DNA of 64,000 bases from Nymphaea colorata (Eukaryota > Streptophyta > Magnoliopsida > Nymphaeales > Nymphaeaceae), in NCBI RefSeq assembly GCF_008831285.2, contig NC_045145.1:6754802-6818801 (forward strand), in the 5' to 3' direction. Numbering within the stretch: the first letter of the stretch is position 1; each line of letters starts with the position of its first letter. Made by a program: the position numbers and the translations under genes. This document shows positions 9,501 to 21,969 of the stretch, piece by piece. The notes under the pieces were generated by a model. The model ran no database searches and was not told the origin of the DNA. It worked only from the letters and a program-made list of their open reading frames with translations.

Positions 9501-12340
9501 ACTCATAAAAAATTTTATTTATCAAATTATGAATTACTTATTTAATGAATCAAGTAAATTATTTTGTATAATCATATAATTTGTCCAAAAAGTCTTAAGT
9601 ATTTGATATAATCAATAAGTGATCATCATGAAATAAATATTTGTTCATAAAAAAAATATGAAAATATAAAAGATCAAAATATAAAGCAATTTATAGTCAA
9701 ATTCACTCAAAAGAACTCGACTCATTGAAATACATATATAATATAAATATTTAATTTTTGATACTAAATTTGAAATGGGCTCAAGCGCACCTAATTGAAA
9801 TCATTTGTGAATTGGAATGTTTAAAAATGTATATTGATTATAAAAAATAAAATTTGAAAAGTATTAGAAAATCAAACATGTATTTAAACAATTAAAAAAT
9901 AGGGATAAATAAGTTTCCCGCCAGTTCCCCTTTGCTTCTAAAAAAATATATATTTCTGTTGGTGGTTTCATTTGCTGGAGATTATTGGTTGTCTCTCTCT
10001 CCCTTGATTCTTCCTCAAACGCGTCAACAGGAATGATTGTTTGGTTTTCTTTGGAGAAAAAATTGGGCACTAGCCTACTCAATGAGAATAAAGAGAAAAT
10101 GCTAAAACCTGAAAGACAAAACGACAGGAGAATTGGTAAGAGAGACACCTCTCTCTCTCTCTCTCTCTCTGTTGTTTATGTTCCTTGTTTGATTGTTGAT
10201 AAACAAATGCTTTTTGTTTTGTTCTTGGCTTGACTTTGCTTTTTTGTTCTGTTCTTGGGTGTTAAAGTTTCCCGCCATTTTCTTGTTGTTCTGTCGTTCT
10301 GCCATCCTGCAATTGTTATTATAAGTCTGTTGTATATTCAGTCTTGGTTGTTATAAGTCAATCTTTTAACATTATATTTTTTTTCTTCAAGGATTCATCA
10401 AGAAGTGATAGCATTGCTGTACAACTGGTTAATGAAGCTCATTGGAGTGATCTTGTTATTCATATTGCAGTGGCAAATTTCAGTTTGCACCTTAGACCAA
10501 ACATAGAAGGGAAGACCGTGATTTCTGTTTTATGTTTTAGTTTTACATTTATGTCTCATCTATAAGCTTTGCAATTAGTTGGTTTTGTTTTTTTTTTTCT
10601 TACTGTTATGTTGTTATCCATTTTTATAGTTTTTTCAATAAAAGTGGAAAGATGATTTTGGAGAAAAGGAAAGGGGAAGTGGGATATGTTATGTGCTCGA
10701 AGTGTAGAGGTCTGTATTAGTTCAAATGAAAAATTGTGTAAAGACTATAGCTAGTAGATCAGTTTACTAATGCAATAAAACTTGGGCTGGCATGAGCATA
10801 ACTTGAATCACATTGACAAACAGTCTCACAAAGAAACTTATTCTTTAACAGTAATTTGTGCATCACAGAGACCGTAATGTTTACATTTTTTTATACATGG
10901 AAGCCATAAGGTAGAGTTCGTGCACCTGTGACGGTCATTCATATAACTAGTTTCTTGGAGACTTGCATGTTGTCAATGATCTTCAAATTCTTATAATTCT
11001 ATCCATGTTGCAAGTAAGCTCCCATCAAAAAGGAGACAAGTAATACTACCAGAATGTGTGAAAGTGTTGAAACAAGTCCACTGTTACATTACCGATCAAA
11101 GGCAAAATTTATCTAGTTATGGATGCTTTCCTGAAATTCTGTGGAATAATATACAGGGGACTTACAGAGTATTTTCTAGAATATTGAATTTTTCTGATGT
11201 TAAGGTGGTAAGTAGATTTTCTTTTAATTTTATAGAGCAGTGATCCTGATGATGTCCTTCCACTCAGCAAATGTTCTAAAGTGTTCTGACAAATGTTCTT
11301 GTGCGTGAAATAGAATCAACTTGTCATATGTTACTTTGTGGATGATCCAAGAATAAGGTGAACAGAGCAAGCTTCATAATTTTATGAAGGTGATTGTGGT
11401 TGGAGACTATGAAAAAGCATATGAAGATTGAAGTATACTTTAGACGGGATGAAAACATTACTGAATTCATTTATAAATTATAATTTTGTTATGTTAAGTC
11501 AGTCAAGTTACAAAGGTGGCGTCTTTCATCATACACTTGATGGGTGGGGTGGTGCTGGTGGTAATTTAGAAGATATTACATGTGTTGAGATTTAAACATT
11601 CATGTTGAATGTCACTCATTAGTGTTATTAATTTGTAGTTGTTCTTAAGGAAGCATTAGCTAGCCACATATTCAAACTTCATCGTTTGGTTCCACATTTT
11701 ACTCATTTTATTGTAGATGAGGTATAAATAATATTTATAGAAATATAATTTTTGAATTTTTCAAATTCTGGTCCTTATAACTCCATCTTGAGTTTGTATT
11801 TCTGTGACAGGTTTGCAGAGCTTGAATGACTTCTGTCTCCTATTTGATTTAATGTGTGTTGTTCGCAGTCTTCTTCTTAATCCTCATATAGATATTTAAC
11901 CTTATGTAAGTTTGTTAAAATTTATTTTCTGTTTTCTGCTTCTAGTTCCAAAGTGGTTGTAGGATATTGTTGTTCCCTTCTTATTTGTGATTCATAGTTA
12001 ATTTTACCTCTTGATCACTCCTTCAAGACAAAGTTTCAATTATGATTTTCAGCTCAAATTTGAGCCATCTTATTAGCTCGAACTCCTAAATGATTTAGTT
12101 GACATGATATATTGCATGAGATGATATTCCATGGCATCAATCAGGTGCAGAACCAAACTATCATCTGCATTTCTTCAGTTTGGTCATTGTGAGGATAGAA
12201 GAACATGTGTATTTTCTTTGCCAAATAACACTGATTCATGACATCTTGATATTTTTGCCTTTTCTAGAAGCACACTTTTTATGAAAAACTAGTTGACGGT
12301 CATCCAGATAACCTATCTTTGAAGATTTGAGGTGTTTTGA
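9501..12340. other. Interior of the hAT element, mostly non-coding
   Basis: AT-rich sequence with a CT tract at 10149-10170. A leader-like stretch at 9985-10140 ends in 'gaattggtaagag', a possible splice donor. Open frames at 9985-10233, 10344-10565 and 11058-11243 have no recognisable motifs. This may be the 5' leader and introns of the transposase gene, but I cannot show it. Confidence 0.4.
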
Positions 12341-12356
12341 CAAATGTTCTTGTGCA

Positions 12357-13199
12357 GTGAGAGGAGAAACTCTAAATGGCAGCATTTGAATAGCCATAGT
12401 GATATTTCTGGTAGCGTAAATTCATTGGATGATGACAAGGATCAAAAAAATAAAACAAACATTTACCCAAATAAGGAAAAAGATATTTTAGAAGTACAGG
12501 TTTGGTTTGGTCACTTGCTACTATCATTTCTTAGTGGATTACATGCTGGTCAAAGTTTCTGTATATCATTATGTTGTCAACTTCATGACAGAAAGTCATT
12601 TAGGCTATGTTCTTGCTTTAATTGGCAATTTGAATCTTTATTTCAGTTAAAGCAAGCTCAGTTGAATATTGAAATGCTTGATGACCACAAATGTAAGATA
12701 GAGGTATGCTTAGTATGGTGTGAAAGAGAAATTCATATGTACTACTGATTCAACTAGAACGTTTTTATTTACATTGTTATTCATTGCTTCATTACTTTGA
12801 GCTTTTAATCTTTCCATTTTTGTCTTGAAAGTAAATGTTTTTCATGTTTTCTTGTTGGACTTGAAGGTATTTTCAACTATGCACTTTTGATATTATCTTT
12901 TACCAAAGCAGTATTTTTCCTAATGTAACTGAAAGGTAGATTTTTGAATCATATGTACTTGGAATTTTTGTTGGGTGACATGTTGTGTTTTTGAAATTTT
13001 GTTTTCTTGTAGAGATTTGTTGGGGAACTTGGAGAATTTGTATAAAATAATAAATACTCTTTGTTTCCAGGTCAAGACAAGGAATCTACACACAAGGCTA
13101 TGTTATTTGTTTCAAAGTTTTCAGTTTGAACATGTAGAATGTCAAAATTTTGATATTGGGGTCTTTCTATTAGGTCTCATCAAACTCCTCAATTGGTAA
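12357..13199 (+). pseudogene. Exon-like pieces upstream of the hAT transposase, unrecognised
   Basis: Three short open stretches are bounded by splice-like sites. The first is at 12357-12498, rich in Asp/Lys/Asn and ending KDILEVQ before gtttgg. The second is at about 12646-12702, LKQAQLNIEMLDDHKCKIE, preceded by 'tatttcag' and followed by gtatgc. The third begins after 'gtttccag' at about 13071. Joined, the first two would give a short coiled-coil-like helix. I do not recognise the family. They could be N-terminal exons of the transposase or a captured host gene. The frames carry no obvious domain. Confidence 0.3.
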
Positions 13200-13399
13200 A
13201 ATACTCTATTTATTTTTTTTGTTGATTTATCATTAATTATGCATTTACTTATGGGTCTATTTTATATATATACAACATATGGATTCTACAACATCTGGTG
13301 TCAATGCTTCTACTTATATCTTTGCTAACAATATATAAACTGACATGCTTTTTACAAAAGTCAAGTCACAAAGATTAGCTTTATAGAAGGAGTTTAGCA

Positions 13400-14612
13400 G
13401 GACAATAAACGAAACAGGTATTCAGCTTGCCATTTGTCAATACTCTAAAGTATCTATGGTTTGTAATAGTAAGATGGGCACTACGTGTTTAAAGAATCAT
13501 TTAAAGGCAAGTCCTAAAAGGCTCAACTTAAAAGTAGGTCAACAATGTCTTGTCATTGGTGGAAAGACTAATGATAGGAAATGAACTTTTTGTACTTTTA
13601 AGTTTGATTGAGATGAAAGCCGACTTGATTTAGCTAATATGATTATGCTTTATGAATATCCATTTTGTATAGCTAGTCATTGAGACTTTCAAAAGTTTAT
13701 TAGAGAATTACAACTACAGTTCAAGTTATTGTCACGTAACATTGTCAGATCAGATTGCATATACATTTATGAAGATGAAATGACAAAATTACATTATATT
13801 TTGGAAAAGACTAATGGAAGGATTAGTCTCACATCTGACATGTGAACTTTAACTTGTCAGAAACATGGTTATTTATGTTTGATTGTACATTATTTTGATA
13901 ATAGTTGAGAAATAAAAAAGAAAGTTTTCAATTTTGTTACGGTTGAAACACCTAATACAAGAGAAAAACTTGCATTAGTCATTAACGATTGTTTACTAAA
14001 ATGAAATATTGATTGCATTTGTAATCAAATATATATGCATCGAAGACACTTTCTACTGGTATTGGTTATGGTATTGACACGAAAAATGATAGTGATACAT
14101 CTAGCTTTGCTTCTTTGATTGAATTTTCTTTTCATAAGAAGCTTAGAAAAAGTGCACTAGAAGACTTTCTTGAAGAATCATTATAGAACCAACGCACAAA
14201 ATCCGATTTGGAATTGTATTTGGAAGAGCCTATTATCTAGAAAACAATCCAATTCACATTTTGACAAGGTGGAAGATCATTACACCTAAATATCCATTGT
14301 TATTTAAAATTCGATGAGATATTTTGGCTATTCTTATATGAATTATTGCATCAGAGTCAACATTTAGCATAAGTAGACGTGTTTTTTATTTATACAGAAG
14401 TAGATTAAAGACAAAGGCTATGGAGGCTTTGACTTGTGCATAATATTGGTTGCGAGATTAGGCTGAAGGTAATTTACTTATTATTAATGCTTTTAAGCAC
14501 ATTTTTGTGTTGCTTATTTTATTTTTTTGTTAGATGTTTTCCATTTGCTTACACCTTTAACTGAAGAGGAAGCACTATTTGCATTTGCATACATTGAAAT
14601 TGAATTATAAAT
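13400..14612 (+). pseudogene. hAT transposase pseudogene
   Basis: Three landmarks of plant hAT (Ac/Tag1-type) transposases appear in order on one strand. The first is a decayed BED zinc finger near 13430-13500 (CNSKMGTTCLKNHLK, with one finger Cys replaced). The second is the catalytic-core start near 13620-13990 (LANMIMLYEYPF, SRNIVRSD, the RISLTSDMWT block with TGG decayed to TGA, then LVINDCLLKWNID). The third is the C-terminal dimerisation region near 14250-14460 (YPLLFKI, DILAILI, IASESTFSISRRV, YRSRLK). A separate acidic end, PLTEEEALFAFAYIEIEL plus stop, lies at about 14550-14609 after an apparent intron. Several in-frame TGA/TAG codons and loss of roughly the middle of the core make it inactive. 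Confidence 0.85.
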
Positions 14613-15511
14613 TAATATATATTCTTTTGTATTTTCTGTTTTCTTTACATCAATTAAAACCTACAGTCATTTGTGTTTAAGATGTTTATTTAATAAAATT
14701 TTCATTTGCATAATACAGGTTAATTTGATAGTGTTATCCTTGATATAGTGTCAACATGGCTAAAGTATATATCAAAATGAAAAAAAACATATCCATTGTA
14801 GCAAATTACGGCATTGAAAGAAAATTTTTACAACCTTATACTATATCATGAAATGTTTTTTTATTGAAGTTGTCAATGATGACTTGTCTAGTCTCTTGTT
14901 GTATCAACGAACAACAGTCAATTGTTTGTTCAATCTCTCTCTCTTTTAATAAGTTTGACAATTATCACTAGTCGAGTTTGGACTAGTGTGATGTTAAGAT
15001 TCGGTTTCATATGTCATTTGGTGTTTACTGTTTATTTTTTGTACATATTACCTTCATAGTTACTTGAATACATTCCTTCATTATTTACTCGTTACTTCAA
15101 CATTGTTACACGTTTTTAAAAAAATGTGTTTTGGTTTATTATTTTATATTTGGCTAATATTCAAATTATGAATATGGATTTATATTTTTTAAACTTATCT
15201 AGTTATTAAAATTACATTTCGAATTGAATAGTATTTAAAAGTTAGATTTGGATCAGATTTGCATATGACTTAAAAGTTATATTCCAATCGGATTCAGATT
15301 CAGATGGATTCAGATATAACTTAAAAGTCGGATTCTGATATAACTTAAAAGTCAGATTCAGATGTAGATATTCAAGTCGTTTTTCAAATATGGTATAAGC
15401 TTTTTACATCCGAATTCAAATCCAAGTCCGAATCCGAATATATGAATGTCTGAGAAATCAGATATCAAAAAAGGCATATCCGATCCGAATCTGATCCGTT
15501 GACATCCCTAA

Positions 15512-15960
15512 ATAAGTGTTTGGGCTGCCTTTCCATTCACTTCAAAAGAAAAATTAGTATATGAGGTAAATGATGAAAAGGTTGTCATGATCCATACTAC
15601 TGATCACATAATGTAATATTAGAAAAAATATTTCAGCTTATTTTTATTTTTCAAAAATAATGAAAACTCTCTTCATACCATTATTTGTTAGTTGCCAAGA
15701 AACGAGTGCATTTTTTTCGATTGAAAAAGCTGATGCCTTTTGATCGGAATTATGGGTAAATGGTACCAAGAGAATGCAAGTTCGCAACCTTTTTTTGCTT
15801 GGAATTTTCAAACGACACCTATGACTTGCTCATAATTAAAACTGATCTATCTTTGCATTATTATTAAAAGAATGAGTGCCCTGAAACAATAGAAAAGGGG
15901 CACACCAATATAAAAAATTAATAAATTTATACATTTTTAATTAGTTAACAACCGTTTTGA
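15512..15960 (+). repeat. Duplicated block (partner about 23840-24260)
   Basis: Same order and orientation as 23840-24260, sharing 'ctgcctttccattcactcaaaag', 'gagtgcatttttttcga' and 'tctttgcattattattaaaag'. The partner runs directly from the match of 6250-6360 into this segment, whereas here the two parts are separated by the hAT insertions at 6590-15510. The insertions therefore came after duplication. Confidence 0.75.
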
Positions 15961-16199
15961 ATTTATGTGGCATCAGTGCTCCAAAAAAGGGGCCAATGCA
16001 AGCTGCAGCACGATGGGGTTGGCACCCGAGGTACTGTAAGCAGGTTCTATACATAAGAGATAAAAAGTTAGATGAGGGTTACGCCCACTTCTAAGCGATG
16101 GGAAACCAAGCTCACCTAAAATTAGTTAACAACAAAAACACATTAAAGACTATATGTACCAAGCATGTTCAGGTTCAACGCTGCCCAGTGCTTGCAACT

Positions 16200-17165
16200 C
16201 ACTCTCTCTATTTGCACAGCCATAGCACCTATGGAGGTGGACAAGGGCAGGATCAATTCGGAACCAGATCACAAACAAAAAATACAATTGGATCGGGGAC
16301 GAGGAAATCACATCCGATTGGAATATTCAGCCCTACTTGAATTTTTCAGACTTGTTGGCTGAACATGCTGCAGTGTGAACCTTCAACAGTTAGCTGTCAA
16401 AGTATATGGCTGATTTGAATTCAGATGGTGATCAGAATCGCGAATCCATGTCAGTTACTGGGTCATAATTGAGTATTGTCATTTAAGAAACAGATTTACA
16501 TCTGTCTTGACTTTTTACGGCATTGGAATTTGAATGGAGTTTGAACCTGAACTCGAACCCAAATAAGTGCCTATTGGAATTATTCATATCTGATTCAATC
16601 AGGCTTTGAAGCATGCGTGCTTCATTCATGTCCATGGTAGGCCTGGGCATCGGCCCGGCCCACTAAAGAGTTGGGTTTAGGCCGGGCATAGCTTATAACT
16701 GCAGCCTCAGCTCGGCCATTGCTATATAAAAAATTAGAAAAATTATATTGGCTTTTGCTAAAATTTTGGAAGTATAAATTCGGTATTATTTATAAAAAAA
16801 AAAAATCCTGACTCTGCCCCTGCTCATGTATATCCTCCGGCTTCAGTTAACCGTGCCAGGACATATAGCAGTCTTTGTTTTGGCCCTCATAGTTCTGTCG
16901 AGTATTCATGGGTTTTTATGATATCTTTTATGAAGAATATTTTTGTATGTGTGGCATAGTTCATGTACTTCATAATTCAAATCTTAATTAATAAGCAAAA
17001 CGAGCTAGTCGTCGCTTGTTTACTGACTAGTTAGTTCGATTCAACCTCCACCCCGCTTTTCCATTCCTTATGCACATGCCTCTACGCTAACATCTTCGGT
17101 GCTTGGAATTGGTCAGCTTTGACCATACAACTTTAATATAACGGGCATGAACAATTCAATTAATT
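16200..17165 (+). repeat. Duplicated block (partner 30530-31260)
   Basis: Shared stretches include 'gaacatgctgc-gtgtgaacc', 'ggtcataattgagtattgt', 'aatttgaatggagtttgaacc' and 'ggtcagctttgaccatacaactttа'-type sequence near 17110, in the same order and orientation as 30530-31260. The copy here carries an additional GGCC-rich hAT end at 16638. No gene is seen. Confidence 0.7.
16638..16825 (+). mobile_element. Truncated GGCC-type hAT end
   Basis: TAGGCCTGGGCATCGGCCCG at 16638 matches the left terminus of the elements at 31347 and 62819 (TA-n-GGCTGGGCATCGGGCC). No matching right terminus is found. Near 16800-16820 'gactctgcccctg' resembles the other plant hAT end type, so this may be a patchwork of two elements. 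Confidence 0.5.
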
Positions 17166-17333
17166 CCTGTTTAAAGACAAAAAAAAAACTTGATGGATAA
17201 AAGTTTGTTCAACACTTGTGGGCTCCATTTGCAACTGAGAAAACAAAGTATTTCGGCCTTGCCGAAAAAAGAAATATTTTTTTGGTCATTTAACTTTTTA
17301 ATTGCTTTTCGGTAAATCCATTTTTTTCTTATA

Positions 17334-17579
17334 GTGCAACGTGAGGAGGAAACTCCAGAACATATTCTCTTCTTCTGCAGTCGCGCAAAAATTGCTACAC
17401 AAAATGTGCGGAAGATGATTGGAAAGAGATTTTGGAGAAAGCTATCATTCACAAGCATCGCTGTAAGTGATTTTAAAAAGTGGTCTGTTATAAATTTTTG
17501 GAATCGTGGAAGATGCTATGTTGGAGAATATGCTTCCATCGGCTTGTTTAGAACACTTGGAAACCACAGAAATAAATGA
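17334..17579 (+). pseudogene. LINE zf-RVT-like fragment
   Basis: The frame reads REEETPEHILFFCSRAKIAT, resembling the short zinc-binding zf-RVT segment found after the reverse transcriptase in plant LINEs (the ET.EH.F..C pattern). Its upstream cysteines are gone. It lies just before a larger LINE fragment that begins upstream in the protein order, so it probably comes from another copy or a rearrangement. Confidence 0.5.
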
Positions 17580-19650
17580 ATGATAGAAGGGTTACAATGC
17601 ACAACAGCATCGCTCGAAAAAACTACATGCATGGGCAATGTGCATTAATTGATGCCTTCAAAACCAGTTTGCATCGTAAAGAAAATCTGAATACTCGTTT
17701 CTTTCACCTTTCTACATCCCAAAATAATAAGTGGCATTCCTTTTTCTCTTCCCTCACGATTGGCGGTCCTGCCTTTACTCATGGTGACATCCCCGCCACT
17801 TTGTCTAGCATTACCGTGCTTTCTATTAGTTTGTGCTGCAGATCTCCGCTACCATCGTTTATCTTCCTTTTCGCACTGTACTGGTCTCCGTTGCACTCAG
17901 CCTTGAGCAAGCTTTCCAGCCTGACGAGATTAAGGCAGCAGTTTGGGCCCTAAAGGCTAGCAAGTCCAGGCCTAAAGGCTAGCAAGTGGCCTGGTATCGA
18001 TAGGTTTCCTCTTCAGTATTTTCGGGTCTTCCGACACTGTTGCCAACCTGATGTGATGGCCTTCTTTCAGGAGTTTGCTACCAACTCCACTATCCTTGAA
18101 GAGTTTAACAGAGTTGTCTATGTTCTTATTTCTAAGAGGGCCAACCCCTCCAATGTTTGGGACTTTCGCCCTATCTCCATCATTGGGATTTCTTATATGC
18201 TTATTGTGAGGCTTCTTGCTTCTTGTGTGTGTCCTGTGTCCTGCCATGTCTTCCTTCACCAGCCCATTCCAAACTGCTTTCACTCTTGGTAGACGGTTGC
18301 ATGATAAGGTCTTCTTGGCAAATGAGGTTGTTCATTTCATCTATCACAAAGACTTTTGATTCGGTTAGCTGGGATCTCCTCTTTCGCCTTCTCCACGGGT
18401 TTGGCTTTGGACCAAACTTTCATGGTTGAGTTCGAAATCTAGTTCCTAGGGCTCAAATGGTCATTTCCTTGGATTGTCTTGTGCGTTAGGAGGTTGTTAC
18501 TTGCCCTCGGCTCTTAGAGGGATCCGGCAATCCTGGCCTCAGATGTACTTGTACTGCCTTTCTTTGTTTTTGGTTATGACATCAGGCCACTTCCAACCAA
18601 CCGATTTCTCTTTTCTTTAATCCAAATATGCCCTTCCCGCCCTCACACATGGCACACCCTTAGGCCTGTCCAAATATGTGCTCTGCCATGCTGACTTTCA
18701 TCCACTTGGCCCAACTGTCCTCAAACCATGCCCCTACTTGTCCAATTTCATCTTGTGCCTCATTCACCTTTTTATCATATTACCATGCTACTTTTGGCCC
18801 AACTATTCCATAGTTCTCCCATCATGCCCTTTGATTTTCTAGCCCTCATCTTATGCCATGGTCATTGTTTGGCTCCTTTTTGCTGGTCACATTAATACCT
18901 TAGACCATCTCCAATACCTTAGACCATCTCCACTGCCTTGGGATCCTTTTTGCTAGCCAATCTCATTGTGTCGTGGGCTTCATCAAGATTGTCCCCATTC
19001 CACTCTTCTCTTTAACCTCTTTGTCGAAGCTTTTGCTGTCCTCTTCACGTCAATCAGATTCTAACTTTCTCGACGTGTTGTCGCTCACTAGCTTGCTTGG
19101 TTTCTCCATCATTCAACATACGGACGATTTCATTGTCCTTGTCAATGCTGCCTGACAATAGCTTGCTAGAGATTGGCTGTTGCTTCAGCTTTTTGTGTCG
19201 GCCTCTAGGCTTTCCATTAATCCTGCCAAGTGTTAGTTGTCGCTCCTGTATGTCAATCTTGTGATTGCTTGTGATTGCCACTTTTTGCAAAAGTGTGCTT
19301 TGGTTGTAGTGTCTTGCCGTTACCAGTAGAAACACCATGGTTCAGCATTGTCTAGCCTCTATCCTGCTCCATGCTCTTTGTCTTTACAAGCCATCCGCTG
19401 CCACCTTCACCAATCTCAATTTTCTCCTCCAGTGCAGCTTCTTCTCTTTTCTCCTTCACCATCAATAAATAGTGGTTGGCAATTTACCTTACGGTGTTGG
19501 CTCATTTGTTGTTGGTGGCATATTTGGAAATAGCACAATAATCGTGTGTTCAGGGACACAACACTGAGTGTTGCTTCAGTTGGATACGTTGTGAAGGTAG
19601 ATGTCCACCTTGCTCTTCGCATTAGCCACAGGATGACTTCCACCTCTTGC
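17576..19650 (+). pseudogene. LINE (non-LTR) reverse transcriptase pseudogene
   Basis: Read across several frameshifts, the order is that of ORF2 of a plant LINE. A linker has RKENLNTRFFHLSTSQNN (about 17680-17730, the GD.NTKFFH motif). An RT start has PDEIKAAVWALKASKS (about 17917-17970). Palm motifs follow: NPSVWDFRPIS-like NPSNVWDFRPISIIG (18147-18190), FDSVSWDLLFRLLHGFGFGP (18355-18415) and a DDFIVLV box (19120-19143, normally ADD). Reverse transcriptase would copy LINE RNA at nicked target DNA. A C-terminal WWHIWK/HNNRVFRDT stretch (19515-19565) ends it. The 18540-18960 stretch is not recognisable and may be inserted sequence. Many stops and shifts; dead. No endonuclease or ORF1 was found upstream. 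Confidence 0.8.
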
Positions 19651-19920
19651 TAAGTCTCTCTCTCTTCCCCTCTCTAGTTTGTTCGTGTTCCTTGTTTTCT
19701 CTTTTTGTTCTCTGTTCTGTTTTTGGGCTGATTGATATTGCAGGGAAGTGGATAAAGTTGGAGCCAAGCTGTCCTGGGGTGCAAGACGGTAGTATTCTCC
19801 TCACAGCCTGCTTCCCTTTACTTTTTTGGTTGTTTTCTCCTCTTTGAGTTCAGTCTCTGTATAGCAGTAAGCCACCAAGTTACTGGGTTGCTGCTGGCTT
19901 GTGTATTTTCGCAGAAAATG

Positions 19921-20028
19921 TCACGCCTTATGCTATTCTATTATGTCTTGTGGGGTCTCTCGTTTTTCTATTCCATCACGTCTTATGCTATTCCATACAT
20001 CTTATGGGGCCTCTCCTTTATAAACTCA
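19921..20028 (+). repeat. Tandem duplication, 55-bp unit
   Basis: Two adjacent copies begin tcacgccttatgctattc (19921) and tcacgtcttatgctattc (19976), each continuing to a 'tatg-ggg-ctctc' segment. There are scattered mismatches and a short final copy. Confidence 0.75.
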
Positions 20029-20029
20029 T

Positions 20030-20554
20030 GGTGACGTAGATTCAGTCCTCTTTTCAATTATTTTTTTTCCTCTAATGGCATATATTTCTGCCTTGCATTG
20101 TTCAATTCTCCCAATATCTGGTCTGGTTAGTTGAAAAATAAAAACTGGGGTTGAAAAAAAGTGTACGGGGATGGTGGAAGGGACTTTAACTTTTTGAAGT
20201 TCTTAATACTGTTGAAGTTCCACCACGAGATCCAAAGGGTCCACTGAGGTACTATCCACACTTGCTTGATACATGATATGATTGAGTACCTAAGTTGCAT
20301 TTGATGAGCAAGAAATGATCACGTTCTACTTTTGTGTCACCCTATATTATGCTTGTTGTGATGATGCACTGGTAGAAATGTGAACTTTGAATTACTTTTG
20401 TCTATTGCTTGTTGTTATTATTATATACCTACATTTATAATTCAAGCATAATTTATCTTCCTGCTCAACCGGAAAGGCACCAAAATATTAGAAATAATCT
20501 ACAATATAGATACAAGCCTAATGTTTGCAATGTGTCGTCAATGAATGAATTCAT
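20030..20554. other. Intergenic, no gene seen
   Basis: AT-rich sequence without recognisable coding or repeat structure other than the start of the inverted-repeat arm at its end. Confidence 0.5.
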
Positions 20555-20809
20555 CCACGAAAAATTACCAGAAGTGAAGGGAGATTACCTAACTTACCAT
20601 CATGTTCTGCCTGCTTAAATAGCACTGTAATATACAATAGCAGCGTTGCTATTCCTTTCTTGAAAACAAAACATTTAATTGTTTCATTGTTATTATACAT
20701 TACATCTCATATTACAAGTCAAATAATTACGTACACCGTTTTAATTAATTTCTACATCTTCGATTTACAATGTGATGTAGTAATTCTTCACTGTCTACTC
20801 TAGCTTCAT

Positions 20810-21787
20810 CATCAAAAGTGGGCAGCGTAAGAGCTGCTTAGACATGCACATTATCTCATTTGCCTGCAAAATTTTGTAACAGATAATGAGATGGATGAAT
20901 ATATATAAATATTTTTCAGCATTACAAGTAGATGAATGACCAAAACAGAAAACTGGAGAACCATATGGAACAATACCGACATTGTGGAAGACATGACAGA
21001 ACTTGAAACAGAGCATCTCCATAGGAACTGACAATATGCTTATAATGAAATACCAAAAAACTTTCTTATACCAAAAAAATAATAAAAGAACCAACACTAA
21101 GGAACAAATATTTACCACTACAAGGATTTCCAAGAACCACTTGTGTTGTCTATCATATATCAAATCTCATACCATAAAATAGTCCCTTGTGTTGTATATC
21201 ATATATCAAATCTTATACCATATAATGAAATACCAAAAAACTTTCTTATACCAAAAAATTTTGATGTGTATGTTAATTTCAAACCTTTTGTTGTTGGTCA
21301 TCAAAAGCAGGCAGCGTAAGAGCTGCTTAGACATGCACATGATCTCATTTGCCTGCAAAATTTTGTAACAGATAATGAGATGGACGAATATATATAAATA
21401 TTTTTCGGCATTACAATTACATGAATGACCAAAACAGAAAACTGGAGAACCATAAGGAACAATACCGACATTGTGGAAGACATGACAGAACTTGAAACAG
21501 AGCATCTCCATAGGAATTGACAATATATGCTTATAATGAAATACAAAAAAACTTTCTTATACCAAAAAAATAATAAAAGAACGAACACTAAGGAACAAAT
21601 ATTTACCACTACAAGGATTTCCAAGAACCACTTGTGTTGTCTATCATATATCAAATCTCATACCATAAAATAGTCCCTTGTGTTGTCTATCATATATCAA
21701 ATCTCATACCATATAATGAAATACCAAAAAACTTTCTTATACCAAAAAATTGATGTGTATGTGAATTTCAAACCCTTTGTTGTTGGG
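20810..21787 (+). repeat. Tandem duplication, two 489-bp units
   Basis: The units start with catcaaaag at 20810 and 21299 and end near 21298 and 21787. They share the whole run from 'gcagcgtaagagctgctta' to 'aatttcaaacc-tttgttgttgg', with few mismatches. Inside each, a segment of about 60 bp ('ccttgtgttgt-tatcatatatcaaatct') is itself repeated. Arm 1 has only one unit, so the duplication arose after the inverted copying, or arm 1 lost a unit. Confidence 0.9.
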
Positions 21788-21969
21788 TTTTCTATGTAGC
21801 AAAAGTGCATTTATTTCATGTTTAAGCATAAAAAAAATGGATTACTTGCAAGTGTATGTTATTTCTTTGAAAATATTAGATATTGAACAACTTTACCAAT
21901 GCTAATTCATGGCAGAAAGCATTAATCTTGCTAACCAAGAGGTAAGAGAGGATACTTAACAAACTCCTC

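Larger units (their letters stand above)
8773..15510 (+). mobile_element. hAT transposon, near full length but dead (22-bp perfect terminal inverted repeats)
   Basis: The left end TAGGGATGTCAACGGATCAG (8773) and the inverted right end (15510) are identical over 22 bp. The flanks aaaaaggg (8765-8772) and aataagtg (15511-15518) match at 6 of 8 positions, consistent with an old hAT target duplication. Both ends carry about 270-300 bp of degenerate GGATC/GGATTCGGAT repeats. The interior holds a decayed hAT transposase (13400-14612) and exon-like pieces upstream. An inverted partial copy of element A starts at about 9111. At 6.7 kb the size suits a formerly autonomous element with a nested insertion. 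Confidence 0.85.

Noticed and set aside
20795-21654. Three overlapping hydrophobic minus-strand open frames of 105-122 codons
   Set aside because: They are the same sequence in tandem copies, with no family signature, and are disrupted in the inverted partner at 1360-2030.
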